A stretch of DNA of 64,000 bases, taken from positions 1-64,000 of the forward strand of contig CACLMT010000005.1 in the NCBI GenBank assembly GCA_902608115.1, written 5' to 3'. The DNA is from an uncultured SAR86 cluster bacterium. GTDB taxonomy: Bacteria > Pseudomonadota > Gammaproteobacteria > Magnimaribacterales > D2472. Under the pieces are notes generated by a model. The model made no database searches, was not told the origin of the DNA, and saw only the letters and a program-made list of their open reading frames with translations. Shown here piece after piece: positions 28,727-37,368 of the stretch; within the stretch, counting starts at the first letter, position 1, and every line of letters starts with the position of its first letter. Made by a program: the position numbers and the translations under genes.

Positions 28727-30016
28727 TTAATTTTTTAAGTAGGCATATATAGGCATGCCAATTAAGATCAACAAGAAGGAGTAAAAGACTATTTCCATTC
28801 CAGCACCCCAAATAGCAAAAAAAGCATATAAGAAGGTTCCAAGTGATAACAAAATAGCATTAGTTCTTTGTTTATTTTTAACATCATTTTGTAGAAACTT
28901 AAATTCTGCAATTGCGCAAAAAGCATAGGCAATTAAAGTTGAAAGTGTTGAAAGCATTGCCAGAAATACAAAAGCATTAATTAGCCCTTTTGTATAGTTC
29001 ATAATTAAAAGGAAGCTAACAAATATTCCTGCTAGTATGAATGAAAAAATTGGTGTTCCTGTCTTAGAAAGTATTAAAAATTTTTTTGGTAGCAATCCGT
29101 CTCTTGCTGCTGCAAGGGAAAGGTTACCAGCTGTTAAAGTATTTGCATTTAGTGAACCAAGAGTGGAAATGAGAGCCCCAATACTAATCACTGTTCCTCC
29201 AACAACTCCTAATATCTTTGTTGCGGCTAATGCAAAAGGAGCTGATGAATTTATTAGTTCATTTGCAGGAACAATTACTGCTATTGAAATACTTACTAAG
29301 ATATAAAGACACAGAATAGTTAAGACTGATGCGATTAAAACTTTTGGAATAGTTTCTTTTGGATTAATGACATTATCAGCTGGTACAGTAGCGGTTTCAA
29401 TTCCAATGAATGACCACATTACTAATGTTGTAACAGTTGCTATTAATGTAAATGGGTGTATGTTGCTTGGATTTAAGGCTGGCAAATTTGCAACATTAAA
29501 ATTTGTAACTCCTAAAGCAATGATAAAAATTAACGGTAGTAGTTTTAATAGAGTAGAGATAACCTGAAATTTTGAGCTATTTTCTAGACTGCGAATATTG
29601 AGCATAACGATTGCCCAGACAAGTATTAGAGATGATATCAAAGAGAGGATAGATGAGTCTGTTATAGATGGGATGAAAAAACCCAAATAACCAACGAAAG
29701 CAATTGATATGCCTGCTATTGCAGAAATGCATGCAACCCAATAGGTCCAGGCAATTATAAATCCTGCAAAATTTCCAAGTCCTTCATTGGCATATACATA
29801 AGGTCCACCTGTTTTTGGAATGCGTCTTACCAACCTAGACATAGTCAGAGCCACAAGTATTGATCCACCTCCAGCTATTAACCAGCCACTCAATCCTAGC
29901 ATTCCATATGGCGCAAGCAGAGTCGGCATCATAAAAATACCTGAGCCAATTGCACAGCCTACGGCAATTGACCAACCCCGCCAAAAACCAATAACTTTAT
30001 TATTTCCTGAATTCAT
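28727..30016 (-). CDS. APC-family amino acid permease (AdiC/ArcD-like)
   Basis: Inner-membrane transporter with about twelve helices, 429 residues. GCAIGSGIFMMP in the first helix is the substrate-binding GSG motif of the APC superfamily, and TGGPYVYANEGLGNFAGF matches arginine/agmatine or lysine exchangers such as AdiC. I chose the ATG rather than a GTG five codons upstream, as the conserved region starts soon after. It is the first gene of a three-gene minus-strand operon and is separated from the guanidine hydrolase by seven bases, so a guanidino compound or arginine is the likely cargo, possibly by exchange for ornithine or citrulline; this is inference. Confidence 0.87.
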   Translation of the reverse strand: MNSGNNKVIGFWRGWSIAVGCAIGSGIFMMPTLLAPYGMLGLSGWLIAGGGSILVALTMSRLVRRIPKTGGPYVYANEGLGNFAGFIIAWTYWVACISAIAGISIAFVGYLGFFIPSITDSSILSLISSLILVWAIVMLNIRSLENSSKFQVISTLLKLLPLIFIIALGVTNFNVANLPALNPSNIHPFTLIATVTTLVMWSFIGIETATVPADNVINPKETIPKVLIASVLTILCLYILVSISIAVIVPANELINSSAPFALAATKILGVVGGTVISIGALISTLGSLNANTLTAGNLSLAAARDGLLPKKFLILSKTGTPIFSFILAGIFVSFLLIMNYTKGLINAFVFLAMLSTLSTLIAYAFCAIAEFKFLQNDVKNKQRTNAILLSLGTFLYAFFAIWGAGMEIVFYSFLLILIGMPIYAYLKN

Positions 30017-30070
30017 TGATTGATAATACACTTATATCATTATATTTTTATAGACTTATAAGTAGGCAAC

Positions 30071-31483
30071 ATGATAGCAACTAAATTAAAAGTATTAACT
30101 ATTATTGGTTTATTGATACCAACCAATGCCTTCTCGCAAGTTGTAGATGAGAATATGCCTTTTGGTGATAAGGCGTTAGAAATATATACAACCGCTGTTG
30201 AGTTAAGAACAGCAAAAGGCCATAAACAAGTTCCAGTTTTAGCAGAATATTTGGCATCCGAATTTAAAAAAGGGGGCTTTGATGATAAAGATATTCATGT
30301 ATTACCTATGGCTGATACTGCTGCATTAGTTGTCAAATATAAAGGCGATGGATCATTAAATAAAAAACCAATTAGTATCTCTGCTCATATGGATGTTGTG
30401 GATGCATTTAGATCAGATTGGAGCAGGGACCCTTTTAAATTAATTAAAGAAAATGGTTATTTTTTTGGTCGAGGGACTGGTGATGATAAGTTGGGGATGA
30501 CAGCAGTGGTTATAGCTTTTTTAAGACTTAAATCAGAAGGATGGGTTCCTGGTAGAGATTTAATTATAGCTTTTTCAGGCGATGAAGAGACGGGCATGGT
30601 AACAACGCAAGCCTTAGTAAATGAATATAGATACCTTACAGATAGTGAATTTGTATTGAATGCGGATTCAGGCGGAGCGAGAATTCCTGAAGATGGTGGA
30701 AGACCATCAAGCTTTAGTATGCAGGCTGCAGAAAAAACATATGTTACATGGGAGATGACCATTCGAAATCCAGGAGGGCATAGTAGCCGACCTAGAAAAG
30801 ATAATGCTATTTACGATTTAGCAGATGGACTTACAGCAATTCAGAATTATAAATTTCCAATCAATCATAATGAATTAACATTAAAATATTTTAGATCTAC
30901 CGGAAATAAACGAAAGGATAATGTTGGCAAGGCAATGAGAGACTTTGCTAATAATCCAAAGAATCAGAATGCAATTAGTGTCTTGTATTCAAATGGATAT
31001 GCTGGAACTTTGGGAACTACCTGCGTTGCCACTATGTTAAGAGGAGGGCATGCAGAAAATGCATTGTCACAATCTGCAACGGCAACAATTAATTGCAGAA
31101 TCTTTCCTGGTACTGGTATTCAGAATACTCTAACTCAACTTAAAAATGTTGTTAATAATTCGCAAATAGAGTTTTTAATGCTTGGTATTCCAACTGAAAC
31201 GGATCCGTCTCCATTGAGGGATGATGTTATTGCGGCCCTTCAGGAAGCAGTTGATATTAAATATCCTGGCTTAGAAATTATACCCGGCATGTCATCAGGT
31301 GGAACAGATGGAATGCATTTTAGAGCAGCTGGGATTCCAAGCTACGGTGTGAACGGCGGTTATGGTAAAGCAAGTGATAGTTTTGCTCATGGTTTGAATG
31401 AAAGAATATTGGTACAAAGTTTTTATGATAACCTGGCTCACTGGTATGTTTTGCTAAAAGCTATAGCAAGCCCTAAATCCTAA
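30071..31483 (+). CDS. Secreted M20-family metallopeptidase
   Basis: Zinc-dependent aminoacylase/carboxypeptidase of 470 residues with a signal peptide ending at NAFSQ. The dizinc ligands are in SAHMDVVDA, GRGTGDDKLG, the catalytic GDEETGM, NADSGG and the C-terminal SFAHGLNER. The lid (dimerisation) domain with HSSRPRKDNAIY is in the usual place. The enzyme probably trims peptides or N-acyl amino acids in the periplasm. It is divergent from the amino-acid permease operon, which may share an amino-acid supply role. Confidence 0.92.
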   Translation: MIATKLKVLTIIGLLIPTNAFSQVVDENMPFGDKALEIYTTAVELRTAKGHKQVPVLAEYLASEFKKGGFDDKDIHVLPMADTAALVVKYKGDGSLNKKPISISAHMDVVDAFRSDWSRDPFKLIKENGYFFGRGTGDDKLGMTAVVIAFLRLKSEGWVPGRDLIIAFSGDEETGMVTTQALVNEYRYLTDSEFVLNADSGGARIPEDGGRPSSFSMQAAEKTYVTWEMTIRNPGGHSSRPRKDNAIYDLADGLTAIQNYKFPINHNELTLKYFRSTGNKRKDNVGKAMRDFANNPKNQNAISVLYSNGYAGTLGTTCVATMLRGGHAENALSQSATATINCRIFPGTGIQNTLTQLKNVVNNSQIEFLMLGIPTETDPSPLRDDVIAALQEAVDIKYPGLEIIPGMSSGGTDGMHFRAAGIPSYGVNGGYGKASDSFAHGLNERILVQSFYDNLAHWYVLLKAIASPKS

Positions 31484-31538
31484 GAGTGTCACATTTACTT
31501 ATTTTTAAAAGGCTATAAAATGCCTTACCTATAGGAAC

Positions 31539-31628
31539 GGAGAGATGGCAGAGCGGTTGAATGCACTGGTCTTGAAAACCAGCAAGGGGGCAACTCCTTC
31601 CAGGGTTCGAATCCCTGTCTCTCCGCCA
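31539..31628 (+). tRNA. tRNA-Ser (anticodon UGA), CCA encoded
   Basis: Acceptor arms GGAGAGA and TCTCTCC pair fully, with G as discriminator and an encoded CCA. The anticodon stem CTGGT/ACCAG encloses CTTGAAA, giving TGA at 31573-31575. The long variable arm (about AGGGGG ... CTCCTT) and the T-loop GGTTCGAATCC confirm a class II serine tRNA. A TATAAAAT -10-like element at 31514 lies at a suitable distance upstream. The convergent ABC permease gene ends one base after the CCA. Confidence 0.97.
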
Positions 31629-31629
31629 T

Positions 31630-32718
31630 TTAACCAGCTACTTCTTTCCAAACAAATAACTTTGTTGATACTAAAGTTCCAATAACTGCCCATATTCCTA
31701 TACCTACAAGATCTAGATAGGTTTGAAATAAAGTTAATCCGTCGCTTGCTATTGACCTCATTGCATCAGCTACTAAAGTTAAAGGTAAAATTTTTGCAAT
31801 AGGTTGAATATATTCAGGGAGAGTTTCTAAAGGAAAAAATACACCAGACATTACTAATTGAGGGTATATAAAAATACTAGCTAAAATTCCAACCGATTCT
31901 TGGGTTTTGGCTAAACTGCCTATCGAGAATCCTAAAGTTAAGAACATTAAGATTCCTATTATGATCACAAGATATAGATGCATGATACTACCAATAATAT
32001 GAGCATCTAAAATAAGCAACGCAAAACCAAAAATGGCTGTCAGCTGACCTAAAACTATAATCATTCTAGCTACAACAATTGCAGAAACAAAATCTATAGG
32101 CTTTATGGGTGTGACAAACAAGCGTTTTAATATACCTTTTCTTCTAAACTCAACCACATTAAAACCACTGCCTGCAATACTAAGATTCATTAGCATAAAT
32201 GCCATAATGCCAGGAAGAAGAAAATCTAAGTAATTTTGAGATCTAGATTTAACATCTTCTATAGTTAAATCAAACATAGCATCTTCTTTTGTTATCTCTC
32301 TTTCAATATTTAATAATGCTTGATTAAGAACCGGTTTTATACTTTCGATAAATTGAATTTGAGATTTATCAACTAATAACTTTATATTGGTAGTCTGATC
32401 ATGAGATTCCATATCCTCAGGAATTACTAAAATAAGCATTAGATCACCCTTAATCAGATCTTTCCTAAGGGTTTCTTCATCACTTTCAATAATATTAAAT
32501 AAATGATTGGTAGAAAGTTTAGTTTTAAAATTATCAGATATAACTGAAGATGAGTTATCAACCAAACCAATTTCAATTGGATTAGATTCACCATCATTCA
32601 GACCAACAATACCTAGAATGACAATAGGTAATAAAAGACTAAAAAATATATATTGTCTATTTCTTAAAAAGATTTGAATAAAAACTTTTGTTAAATATAA
32701 TCTTGGGCTTCTAAACAT
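31630..32718 (-). CDS. ABC-2 type exporter permease
   Basis: Membrane subunit of an ABC exporter, 362 residues. One N-terminal helix is followed by a periplasmic domain of roughly 150 residues and then five helices toward the C-terminus, the layout of the YhhJ/DrrB-like ABC-2 permeases. It carries the family's FxPLxxLPxxxQ-type stretch as VFFPLETLPEYIQPI. The ATP-binding partner is directly upstream, one base apart. Cargo could be a drug, lipid or polysaccharide; the sequence does not decide. Confidence 0.87.
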   Translation of the reverse strand: MFRSPRLYLTKVFIQIFLRNRQYIFFSLLLPIVILGIVGLNDGESNPIEIGLVDNSSSVISDNFKTKLSTNHLFNIIESDEETLRKDLIKGDLMLILVIPEDMESHDQTTNIKLLVDKSQIQFIESIKPVLNQALLNIEREITKEDAMFDLTIEDVKSRSQNYLDFLLPGIMAFMLMNLSIAGSGFNVVEFRRKGILKRLFVTPIKPIDFVSAIVVARMIIVLGQLTAIFGFALLILDAHIIGSIMHLYLVIIIGILMFLTLGFSIGSLAKTQESVGILASIFIYPQLVMSGVFFPLETLPEYIQPIAKILPLTLVADAMRSIASDGLTLFQTYLDLVGIGIWAVIGTLVSTKLFVWKEVAG

Positions 32719-32719
32719 C

Positions 32720-33481
32720 TTAATCTCTCAGCCCATGACCTGTTAAAGCTATAAAAACATCTTCCATATTTCCTTGAACTGGTTCTCTTACTTTATTTGG
32801 AGCATGCTTTAAAATTAAATTATTTGGAGAATCTTCTGCAATCAGTTTTCCATAATCCATAATTGCAATTCTATGACATAAATGTTCAGCCTCTTCCATA
32901 TTGTGAGTTGTTAATACAATTGTCATTCCCGATTTATTTAGATCTAATATTAAATCCCAAAGACTTCTTTTAGCTTGAGGATCTAATCCTGTAGTTGGTT
33001 CATCTAGAAATAGAATAAGGGGGTCATTCACTAATGCGCATGCTATAGAAAATCTTTGCTTCTGACCACCAGATAATTCATTAGTATTAGCCTTTGCTTT
33101 TTCTACTAAATTAACTTTTTTAAGGAGATTTACAGGATCATTCGTTTTATTGTATAAAGCGGTAAATAACCTTAAGAGTTCAACCAAATTCATATTGTCA
33201 AAAAATTCATTTGCTTGAAGTTGAACGCCTATGATTTCTTTTACTTTATACGGATCTTGTTTTACATCAATTGTATTAATAAAAGCAGATCCCTCATCTA
33301 TATCTTTAAGTCCTTCGAGCATTTCAAGAGTTGTAGTTTTGCCAGCTCCATTTGGACCTAAAATCCCATAAATTTCTCCAGCTCCTATAGAGAGAGAAAT
33401 TCCATCTACAGCATTAAAACTTTTTGATTTATCATCTGGATCTTTATATCTTTTTACAAGATTAGATGCGTTAATTATCAC
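32720..33481 (-). CDS. ABC exporter ATP-binding protein
   Basis: 253-residue ATPase. Walker A is GPNGAGKTT, the signature is LSGGQKQR, Walker B is LILFLDEPTTGLD, and the switch His is in LTTHNMEEA. It is of the DrrA/NatA class that pairs with ABC-2 permeases. The gene lies between the serine hydrolase and the permease in a three-gene minus-strand set, with gaps of 13 and 1 bases, which suggests joint expression. Confidence 0.93.
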   Translation of the reverse strand: MIINASNLVKRYKDPDDKSKSFNAVDGISLSIGAGEIYGILGPNGAGKTTTLEMLEGLKDIDEGSAFINTIDVKQDPYKVKEIIGVQLQANEFFDNMNLVELLRLFTALYNKTNDPVNLLKKVNLVEKAKANTNELSGGQKQRFSIACALVNDPLILFLDEPTTGLDPQAKRSLWDLILDLNKSGMTIVLTTHNMEEAEHLCHRIAIMDYGKLIAEDSPNNLILKHAPNKVREPVQGNMEDVFIALTGHGLRD

Positions 33482-33494
33482 TAGATGATGCTAT

Positions 33495-34808
33495 TTAATT
33501 AGTAATACCTGAATATAATAGCGCTCTTAAGTCTTCTCTAAGAGGGTATTTATCTGATGGCATATATTGAGTCATCAATACGGCTGTAATTTTTTTCTTA
33601 GGATCTACCCAGAAAACAGTACTTGCCGCTCCTCCCCAAAAAAATTCGCCATCTGAACCAATTAATCCTGCCAGACCTGCATCCTCTACAACACCAACGG
33701 TAAGACCAAAACCTAAACCATCTAGATCAAAAAAACCAGTTTGGTCAATAATACCAAGATGATTCCTCGACATTAAATCAATCGAGGCTTTACTCAGGAT
33801 TCGAACCCCATTTAGCTCACCATCATTTAATAACATTTCTGAAAATTTACTGTAATCGTCTATATTAGAAACAAGCCCTGAGCCACCATCAAATAATTTA
33901 CTTTGAGAAAGATATGGAGATTTATCAAATAAATCTATTGATCGAAGTTCTTTTGAAAACATTAAGTCTCTTGGGTTTAATCCTTTAGGTCCAACAATTT
34001 CTCCATCTCTACTAAATGCACCAGAGGTATATAAAGTAGTAAAGGATTTTTTTTCACTAGAATCGACCGAAAACCCGGTACTTGTCATATTTAATGGATC
34101 GAATATATATTTTTGAAGATAGTTTTCAAATGTTAATCCACTGATAACTTCTACTACACATCCTAAAATATCCATATTAATCCCATAAGACCATTTTTCA
34201 CCCGGCTCATGAAGTATTGGTGCTAAAGCTGCTGCATTTGCAAATGCACACGTATCACCAGGAAATTTAGTTATTTCAGAATCTATTGATCCAAAAAAGT
34301 ATGGACGAATATTATATTTTCTATAAAAGTGCTGTACTGGACCTTCGCCAGCCCAGCTATAGGTCAATCCACTTGTGTGTGTTAAAAGATCTCTTATAGT
34401 AATTTCTCTTTTGGGTTTAACAGTAAAATCTTTATATTCTGTGTTCAGTACTTTGGTATCTTTAAATGCTGGGATATATTTTGAAACATTATCGTTTAAA
34501 TGTAATTTAGCATTTTCTAAAAGTTGCATTATTGCAACGCCAGTTATAGGTTTGGACATAGAATATATTCTATAAATAGTATTTTTATTAACTTTAGTTT
34601 TACTGTCTATATCTGCATATCCATATGCATGTCTAAATATTTCCTTATTATCTTTTTTTATTAAAATAGAGACATTAGGAATATTTCCTTTATCTACATA
34701 AGCATTAAAGTGAGAAATAATTTTATTTTTATCTACAGTGCTTAATGCTTCAGCAAAAGCAAAAGGCGTAATAAATACAATTAACAATAATCCTTTTAAG
34801 ATATTCAT
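33495..34808 (-). CDS. Exported serine beta-lactamase-like hydrolase (family VIII esterase type)
   Basis: A 437-residue penicillin-binding-fold enzyme with a signal peptide ending FAFA. The nucleophile motif SxxK is SMSK in RIYSMSKPITG near residue 83, and the Tyr motif is in GEKWSYGINMDILG, as in EstB-like class C esterases. A WGGAAST block near the C-terminus takes the place of the KTG motif. Such proteins are usually esterases or peptidases rather than true beta-lactamases. It is upstream of and likely co-transcribed with the ABC exporter genes. Confidence 0.87.
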   Translation of the reverse strand: MNILKGLLLIVFITPFAFAEALSTVDKNKIISHFNAYVDKGNIPNVSILIKKDNKEIFRHAYGYADIDSKTKVNKNTIYRIYSMSKPITGVAIMQLLENAKLHLNDNVSKYIPAFKDTKVLNTEYKDFTVKPKREITIRDLLTHTSGLTYSWAGEGPVQHFYRKYNIRPYFFGSIDSEITKFPGDTCAFANAAALAPILHEPGEKWSYGINMDILGCVVEVISGLTFENYLQKYIFDPLNMTSTGFSVDSSEKKSFTTLYTSGAFSRDGEIVGPKGLNPRDLMFSKELRSIDLFDKSPYLSQSKLFDGGSGLVSNIDDYSKFSEMLLNDGELNGVRILSKASIDLMSRNHLGIIDQTGFFDLDGLGFGLTVGVVEDAGLAGLIGSDGEFFWGGAASTVFWVDPKKKITAVLMTQYMPSDKYPLREDLRALLYSGITN

Positions 34809-34921
34809 AACTTTCCCTTTATAATTACATTCATATATATAACAAGGTCATCATAATAAATTATAAGTTGCACAATTAAAACTAACAGATGATTTTTGAT
34901 ACATTTAAATAAGAAATATTC

Positions 34922-35329
34922 ATGTCATCATTTAATCCTTTATCTATGCATAAACCAAAATTCTTATCTATTCTTGGATCTCAGGGGTTTGAATATAATA
35001 AAAAAAATGACTCAGCAATAATGAAATTTGATATTAGTCCTGATCTGACTCATTCAAATGGAACTATTGTCCAAGGCGGGTTTATAACAGCAATGTTAGA
35101 TACATCCATGGCCCATCTAATTATTTTAAAAAGTGAAGGCAAATTGAATTCATTATCTCTTAATATTAATGTTAATTTTATTTCTCCAGGTTCCCCAGGA
35201 GAGTTTAATGCTGTATCTAGAATAACTAAAATGGGAAATAAGATTGCGTTTGCTGAAGCTGATTTATTTCAAAATAATAAATTAATAGCTTCTGCTAGCT
35301 CAACAAACAAATTAGTTCCTTTCAAATAA
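34922..35329 (+). CDS. PaaI-type acyl-CoA thioesterase (hotdog fold)
   Basis: 135-residue hotdog protein. THSNGTIVQGGFITAMLDTSMAHLI matches the conserved helix and active-site loop of PaaI/YdiI thioesterases, with Asp in the helix as the likely catalytic residue; the matching stretch spans about residues 40-64. It would hydrolyse a CoA thioester. It leads a plus-strand run with two alpha/beta hydrolase genes, the next one base after its stop. Confidence 0.85.
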   Translation: MSSFNPLSMHKPKFLSILGSQGFEYNKKNDSAIMKFDISPDLTHSNGTIVQGGFITAMLDTSMAHLIILKSEGKLNSLSLNINVNFISPGSPGEFNAVSRITKMGNKIAFAEADLFQNNKLIASASSTNKLVPFK

Positions 35330-35330
35330 A

Positions 35331-36419
35331 ATGCAAGCAAAGGGTAAATATTTAGAATTTATAAATAGTATTAAGCCTTTAAAATCATTCAAGGAAGAAA
35401 TACCTCCACCAGAAATTGATTATTTAAAAAAAGACTCTTGGGCAGCATTTCCTGGAGTAGAAGGATTTCATAATCTTTCACCAGATATTTCCCCGCCTAA
35501 TAAATTAAAAAAATTTGATGTATTTTATATTCATCCAACAGGTTTTTTTGGAACAAAATGGAATGAAGATATAGATTCAGAGTCAGCATCATTTGAAAGA
35601 ACAGGTAGCCATATGGCAACACAAGCCTCTGTTTTTTCTCAAACTTGCAATGTTTATGCTCCTCAATACAGACAAGCAACATATTATTCTTTTTTTGATC
35701 TTGAAGGTAACGGAGAAGCTGCTCAAGATTTAGCCTATCAAGATTTATCTAAAGCATTTCAAACCTATTTAAGAAAATATAATAAAGGAAGACCTTTTTT
35801 TGTTGCAGGACATAGTCAAGGTGCTTTGCATGGTCAACGGTTAGTTCATGAACATATCTCTAATCAATCTATTAAAGAATTATTTATTTCGGCATATTTA
35901 ATTGGTTATATTTTACCTTTGAAGCACTTTGATGATTTATATCCAGATCTTAAAATCTCTAGATCTCCAAAGGATGTACAAACAATTATTTCATGGTGTA
36001 CTGGAATAAAAGGATTTCAAAGAGGTAGGGCACATTCAATGTTTTGGACCCCTGATGGATGGCGTAGAGAATCAATGGAACAACCATTAGTATGTCAAAA
36101 TCCCATGACTTGGACCGAAGCTAAAAATTGGCAAACAAATAATGACAATATAGCTATTAGACTTAAATCTACCAACCTATTTTTAACAGATTATTACGCA
36201 ACAAAGCATACTCATTCAAAATTAAGCATTGAAAAAATTGATAAATTATCATTTCAATCAAGATATTCAAAAAACTTTATGATTGAAACTAAAGGATCAT
36301 TAATTGATAAGATGAAATCATTTACGATTGGTGGAGATTTGCATAATTTTGACATGACATTGTTTTGGGGTTCTATTAGAAAAAATGTGCAGGATAGGGC
36401 AAATGCATATTCTAAATAA
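35331..36419 (+). CDS. DUF3089 alpha/beta hydrolase-like protein
   Basis: 362 residues with no evident signal peptide. DVFYIHPTGFFG, YAPQYRQATYYSF, and the nucleophile elbow GHSQGALHGQRL are typical of the DUF3089 family, which has an alpha/beta hydrolase fold and an uncharacterised reaction. The later AYLIGYILP and a cysteine-containing ISWCTGI stretch are also conserved in the family. Coupled to the thioesterase before it and to a second, unrelated alpha/beta hydrolase after it (17-base overlap). Confidence 0.8.
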   Translation: MQAKGKYLEFINSIKPLKSFKEEIPPPEIDYLKKDSWAAFPGVEGFHNLSPDISPPNKLKKFDVFYIHPTGFFGTKWNEDIDSESASFERTGSHMATQASVFSQTCNVYAPQYRQATYYSFFDLEGNGEAAQDLAYQDLSKAFQTYLRKYNKGRPFFVAGHSQGALHGQRLVHEHISNQSIKELFISAYLIGYILPLKHFDDLYPDLKISRSPKDVQTIISWCTGIKGFQRGRAHSMFWTPDGWRRESMEQPLVCQNPMTWTEAKNWQTNNDNIAIRLKSTNLFLTDYYATKHTHSKLSIEKIDKLSFQSRYSKNFMIETKGSLIDKMKSFTIGGDLHNFDMTLFWGSIRKNVQDRANAYSK

Positions 36420-37353
36420 ATTTTTTCTTCTCATTGTGATTTCTGGAAGTGGGATCTTGTATAGCTATCAAGAAGGTTTTGCTAATAATGGTGAAGTAAG
36501 GATTGCTTACAGAGATTATGGCCCAAAAGACGGCAAACCAATCTTATTAGTTACTGGACTTGGAGCTCAACTAACATTGTGGCCGCAGTTTTTAATAAAC
36601 AATTTACAAGAAAATAATTTTCGTCCCATAGCTTTTGATAATAGAGATGTTGGGTTATCTACACGCTTTAGTTCTGAGCCTTCTCAATTTATTAATTACT
36701 TAAAATATTATTTATTTATACAAGTTGAATCTGAGTACACTATTGAAGATATGGCTGTAGACGGCATATCTGTATTGGATGAATTAAATATTAAGAAAGC
36801 TCACATCCTAGGTATGTCAATGGGCGGTATGATTTCACAAGTTATGGTTGCAAACTTTCCCACCAGATTTCATACATTTACAATGATCTCTTCAACAAGC
36901 TCAACACCAACTCCATTTAATGGACCGAAGCTTAAAGTAACTCGTCAGATGTTAAAAAGAGTAAAGAACAAAGATGATATTGACGGTCGCATTAATCAAT
37001 CAATTAAACTTTTTGAGTTAATTGGAACCCCTGGAAAAAATTATGATACACCTGAATTTAGAAAAAAAATGAGAGCTTATATTAAACGTGGAGGTGATGA
37101 TAGCGGTTTCTTAAGACAAATAGCTGCAATAATTGGATCAAAAAATAGGAAAGATGCCTTAAAGTCAATCAAGACACCTACATTGATAATACATGGAGAC
37201 GTAGATCCTTTAATAAATGTTAACAATGCTTTTAAATCAAATAAACTTATTGATAATAGTTATCTTATTATCGTTGAAGATATGGGTCATTTGCTTGATC
37301 TAAATTCTTATAATAAATTTCAATCCGATCTTATAATTTTTTTAAAAAGTTAA
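36403..37353 (+). CDS. Alpha/beta hydrolase (exported)
   Basis: Serine hydrolase of 316 residues. Oxyanion region LLVTGLGAQLTLWP, nucleophile GMSMGGM, acid Asp in IIHGDVDPLI and His in DMGHLLDL complete the triad. The ATG chosen is preceded by AGGG at good spacing; an in-frame ATG six codons upstream lies deeper inside the previous gene. The N-terminal ILNKFFLLIVISGSGILY is a likely signal peptide or anchor. Similar proteins are called 3-oxoadipate enol-lactonase or esterase, but the substrate is open. Confidence 0.85.
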   Translation: MHILNKFFLLIVISGSGILYSYQEGFANNGEVRIAYRDYGPKDGKPILLVTGLGAQLTLWPQFLINNLQENNFRPIAFDNRDVGLSTRFSSEPSQFINYLKYYLFIQVESEYTIEDMAVDGISVLDELNIKKAHILGMSMGGMISQVMVANFPTRFHTFTMISSTSSTPTPFNGPKLKVTRQMLKRVKNKDDIDGRINQSIKLFELIGTPGKNYDTPEFRKKMRAYIKRGGDDSGFLRQIAAIIGSKNRKDALKSIKTPTLIIHGDVDPLINVNNAFKSNKLIDNSYLIIVEDMGHLLDLNSYNKFQSDLIIFLKS

Positions 37354-37368
37354 TTATCAATTGATTTT

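Noticed and set aside
33495-34808. Antibiotic-resistance beta-lactamase
   Set aside because: It has the SxxK and Tyr motifs of family VIII esterases but no KTG motif typical of resistance enzymes, so a general serine hydrolase is the safer call.
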